NCBI RefSeq assembly: GCF_019649055.1
Contig: NW_026570222.1
Coordinates: forward strand, 3,038,001 to 3,102,000
From: Paramacrobiotus metropolitanus
Lineage: Eukaryota; Tardigrada; Eutardigrada; Parachela; Macrobiotidae
Direction: 5' to 3'
DNA length: 64,000 nt
A program made the position numbers and the translations under genes. This document shows, piece after piece, positions 61,275-64,000 of this stretch. Position 1 is the stretch's first letter, and every line of letters begins with the position of its first letter. Under the pieces are notes generated by a model. The model was given only the letters and a program-made list of their open reading frames with translations, searched no databases and had not been told where the DNA came from.

Positions 61275-63000
61275 ATGGCGCGCTGTTCAGATATTGCAAT
61301 TTTACTGAGTTTACCATTTAAAATACTGTATTATATGTGTGAGTCTGCTATTCTGTGGATGGTTCCATTGTCATTACGACGGAAGCAATGTATTGAAGGG
61401 GATACGGCTTTGGTTACCGGTGCGGGAAACGGTATCGGTCGGCATGTTGCACTTGGCGTAAGTGAATTGGTCAGTTTGTACGAGTAGTTTTTTATTAAAA
61501 GGGTTTGAGTTAGTGCGCATGTACAAATATCTTTTTAAATTCAGAGCAACCAAAATTTACTCCCTAATAAATTTAATTACGGTTGCCTCTGACTACGTTA
61601 ATTGTAGCTGGCAGCCAAGGGCGTCCGTGTGGCGCTGTTGGATCGGGATGTTCAAGCGGTCACATCGGTTCACCAAGAGATACGCAGTCGAGGTGGCCAG
61701 GCGCATATTTTTATTTGTGACCTTTCTTCGCGCAAACAGATTTACGAGACGGCAGCGTCGATTCGATCCACTATTGGGGAAGTAACTATTTTAATTAACA
61801 ATGCCGGAGTGGTGAATGGCAAAACAATTCTCGATTTATGCGATGAGGAAATCGAGAACAGTTTTGCGGTGAATGTAATGGCACATTTTTGGGTAAGTGG
61901 TCAACACATTCGACACATTCATTCATTCATCAAGAGCAGACAACTCGGTTAACGGGACTTCAATGTCTATTGTCTGGTCAAGCAGGTCGGGCATATTGGC
62001 AGCAAAATATTAATTGTGCATGCCAATTCTTATTAAACTAATGAAGAAAAGGGCAGAACCGCAGCATTAAAAATAAGAATTATTGAAAATTGCCGCTAAT
62101 AAATTTGCAGATGGTCAGGGCGTTTCTTCCCGACATGATGTCGCAGAACCGCGGCCACATAGTGACCATCTCGAGCGTAGCAGCCGTCGCCGGTATTCGC
62201 AAGCTTGGTGACTATTGTGCATCAAAAGCAGCAGCTACCATACTGCATGAAACTGTCGCTACGGAAGTTCGGGTAGCGGGATATAAAGGGATACATGCGA
62301 CCCTTGTAGCACCTTACCTAGTGGACACGGGAATGTTTGCCGGTGCCACAAGCAGGTACGCCGCTTGAATTAGTCTATTGAGTAAAAATCAAAAAATGCC
62401 GTAATGGCTTTTTCAACAACACAGAAGCCGCCACATCACACTACAGTGGATGTGGGCCATGTGGCGACTTCACCGCACTACGCCACGTTTTACAGCCATT
62501 TAGCGTGGCTAATATTTCGCGTACAATATTCTTTGTTGCATTTTTAGATTCCCTTGGATTACGCCCATTCTGGGACCAGCCGTCGTAGCTGAGAAAGTCA
62601 TCCAAGCCATCTTGTATAAGGAAGCAAAGGTCACTCTTCCAGCCATCATGAGATTTTTAATTCCAATTTACAGGTGTGAACATATCTTTTAATCACTGAT
62701 CCACTCCTACAAGATTACATATTACTCGTATCTGCGACCAAATGAACACGCCATCTCATCCACCCCCGCAGGAAAAGCTAACTCATGGATTAGCCATGAA
62801 CTTGCCATTAAAACTATGTTTTTCCATAAATTTATGCATAACGTTGCTTAGTAGAACCACTTTGCTACCCAGCGCGTTTTTGTATTATCTATAGAATACT
62901 TCCTACAAAGATCGTGGAGAGCAAAGACGATATTTTTGGGCTACAAAGGTGCATGGACAATTTCACCGGTCGGAAGCGAAGCGCACACTCGGACTTATAA
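61275..63000 (+). CDS. SDR16C-type short-chain dehydrogenase, gene 2
   Basis: Five exons with intact phase: 61275-61457, 61608-61892, 62111-62355, 62548-62673 and 62895-63000. A hydrophobic N-terminal segment (IAILLSLPFKILYYM) precedes ALVTGAGNGIGRH. It continues with ALLDRDV, LINNAGVVNG, catalytic Ser in TISSVAA and catalytic Tyr/Lys in YCASK. The C terminus is DIFGLQRCMDNFTGRKR. It is a tandem paralogue of gene 1: the penultimate exon has the same length (126) and the HFW donor site is at the same place. Gene 1 splits the sequence of exon 3 here into two exons (59566 and 59859), and the Rossmann region is split here but not in gene 1. Membrane-anchored NAD(P)-dependent oxidoreductase; substrate unknown. 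Confidence 0.9.
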
Positions 63001-63282
63001 ACGACGTTTCTCCAAAATGCATGAATACCGGCAACATCAATTTCGCATCATTTTCTTGTTTAACTACTTCTTTGCAGCAGTTGCAGTAATTATATGAAAT
63101 TCAAATGCTTAACCTTCATCTGAGCAATACGTGAATTCCGAGTTTGTCAACCGAAACAAGGGCCGAAACAAGGACCAGCCATAACATAATTTCTTTAAAC
63201 TCTATGAATTTGCTTTCTATCACGAAGCGGCTAAAAACTTAAAATCGGTGCCTACGGCAAAACAATATTTCACAATTAAACT
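63001..63282. other. Convergent 3' region, SDR gene 2 / BCKDHB
   Basis: The stops of two converging genes flank this short region. Nothing else is seen. Confidence 0.35.
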
Positions 63283-63845
63283 TTAGAATTTAACCATTTT
63301 CTTGATCGTTTCAACACACCGCCACTTGTCAGGAATGTAATACGGTTCCAGTGTATGCGGGAACGGAGTATCCCAACCACAAACCCGCTCAATGGGTGCT
63401 TCCAAATTAAGAAAGCACTCTTTCTGCACATAGGAAGCAATTTCCGAAGCGAACCCGTTCGTGACCGGTGCTTCATGAGATATCAACAATCGACCAGTTT
63501 TCGCCACTGACTGGCAGACAGTTTCAGCATCCCACGGCAGAATTGTTCTCCTAAAAAGAATACGTACACAATCAGACATGACACAAGCATAACATAACCA
63601 TTGAACAGCTGACTACGCGTCGGGGACGAAATTTCAAGGTTGTTGAGCGTAACTGCCGGTACACTTACAGATCGATAACTTCACAGCTGACTCCCAAAGT
63701 GTCTTTGGCGATAGCCGCCACCTCTTTGAGCACATGGATCTGCGTACCGTATCCCACCAACGTAACATCGTTACCTCCTTCCAATATTTCGGCCTTCCCC
63801 AAGGGGATCGTATAATCACCGGTTGGAACATTTTCTACCGCTGAC
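63283..63845 (-). CDS. BCKDHB: Branched-chain 2-oxo acid dehydrogenase E1 beta, C-terminal exons (partial)
   Basis: Two exons: 63845-63669 ([29 protein letters not shown]) and 63550-63283 ([45 protein letters not shown]). They align closely with the end of human BCKDHB, including [34 protein letters not shown] and the C-terminal YIPDKW. The protein is the beta chain of the thiamine-diphosphate E1 of the mitochondrial branched-chain keto-acid dehydrogenase complex (valine, leucine, isoleucine breakdown). The YIPDKW tail separates it from the pyruvate dehydrogenase beta chain. Upstream exons lie beyond the right edge. Confidence 0.95.
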
Positions 63846-64000
63846 CTGCAAAACAAGAAAAATAATTCAATGCCGCCGGAACTGCAACTCTGCACAGAAA
63901 CACAGATTCGAGCAGACGTAGCAATTCACTTTGATCTAAATACTTAATACGTCGTTTAAACCTGTAGAATCTCGAAAGGCAAGAAACATCTTGCTATTAA

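Overview
The window reads as nuclear DNA of a compact invertebrate genome. The genes are split by short GT-AG introns, and Scribble, TAF10, NOPCHAP1, MRPL4, OCIAD and YTHDF homologues are recognisable but diverged. I suspect an ecdysozoan, possibly a tardigrade, but that is a guess from gene style and not proven here. Exons were rebuilt by hand from splice sites, phase and family alignment, so small boundary errors are likely.

Layout. 64-148 (-): first exon of a Reeler-type secreted protein running off the left edge. 1133-1495 (-): ETS-like domain. 1614-4845 (-): C2H2 zinc-finger gene with a hAT-like MITE in an intron. 5847-6671 (+): NOPCHAP1-like snoRNP chaperone cofactor. 7339-8515 (-): OCIA-domain protein. 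10254-12627 (+): mitochondrial ribosomal protein uL4. 13036-14486 (-): TAF10. 15968-18957 and 20446-23327 (-): tandem SLC22-type transporters with matching exon structure. 24603-42430 (-): the polarity scaffold Scribble (LRRs plus four PDZ domains) in about 32 exons; one intron holds a 51-bp minisatellite. 44781-56577 (-): YTHDF m6A reader. 57774-60524 and 61275-63000 (+): two SDR16C-like short-chain dehydrogenases. 63283-63845 (-): 3' end of BCKDHB.

The most striking object lies at 46704-56314, in YTHDF intron 1: a 9.6-kb, apparently complete, env-bearing Ty3/gypsy-type LTR retrotransposon in the same orientation as the host gene. It has 183-bp LTRs that look identical, a 4-bp CACT target duplication, a polypurine tract, gag, pol read through a canonical -1 slippery heptamer, a membrane glycoprotein (env) gene, and a fourth ORF before the 3' LTR. 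The N-terminal part of that ORF resembles an RFX-type winged-helix DNA-binding domain. A retroelement coding for its own DNA-binding accessory protein is my best candidate for something undescribed.

A second theme is single-base frame breaks in otherwise conserved genes (zinc finger, NOPCHAP1, TAF10, SLC22 gene 1, gag, SDR gene 1, the last Scribble junction). Several lie in homopolymers and mostly look like one missing base, which suggests uncorrected assembly errors rather than a cluster of pseudogenes.
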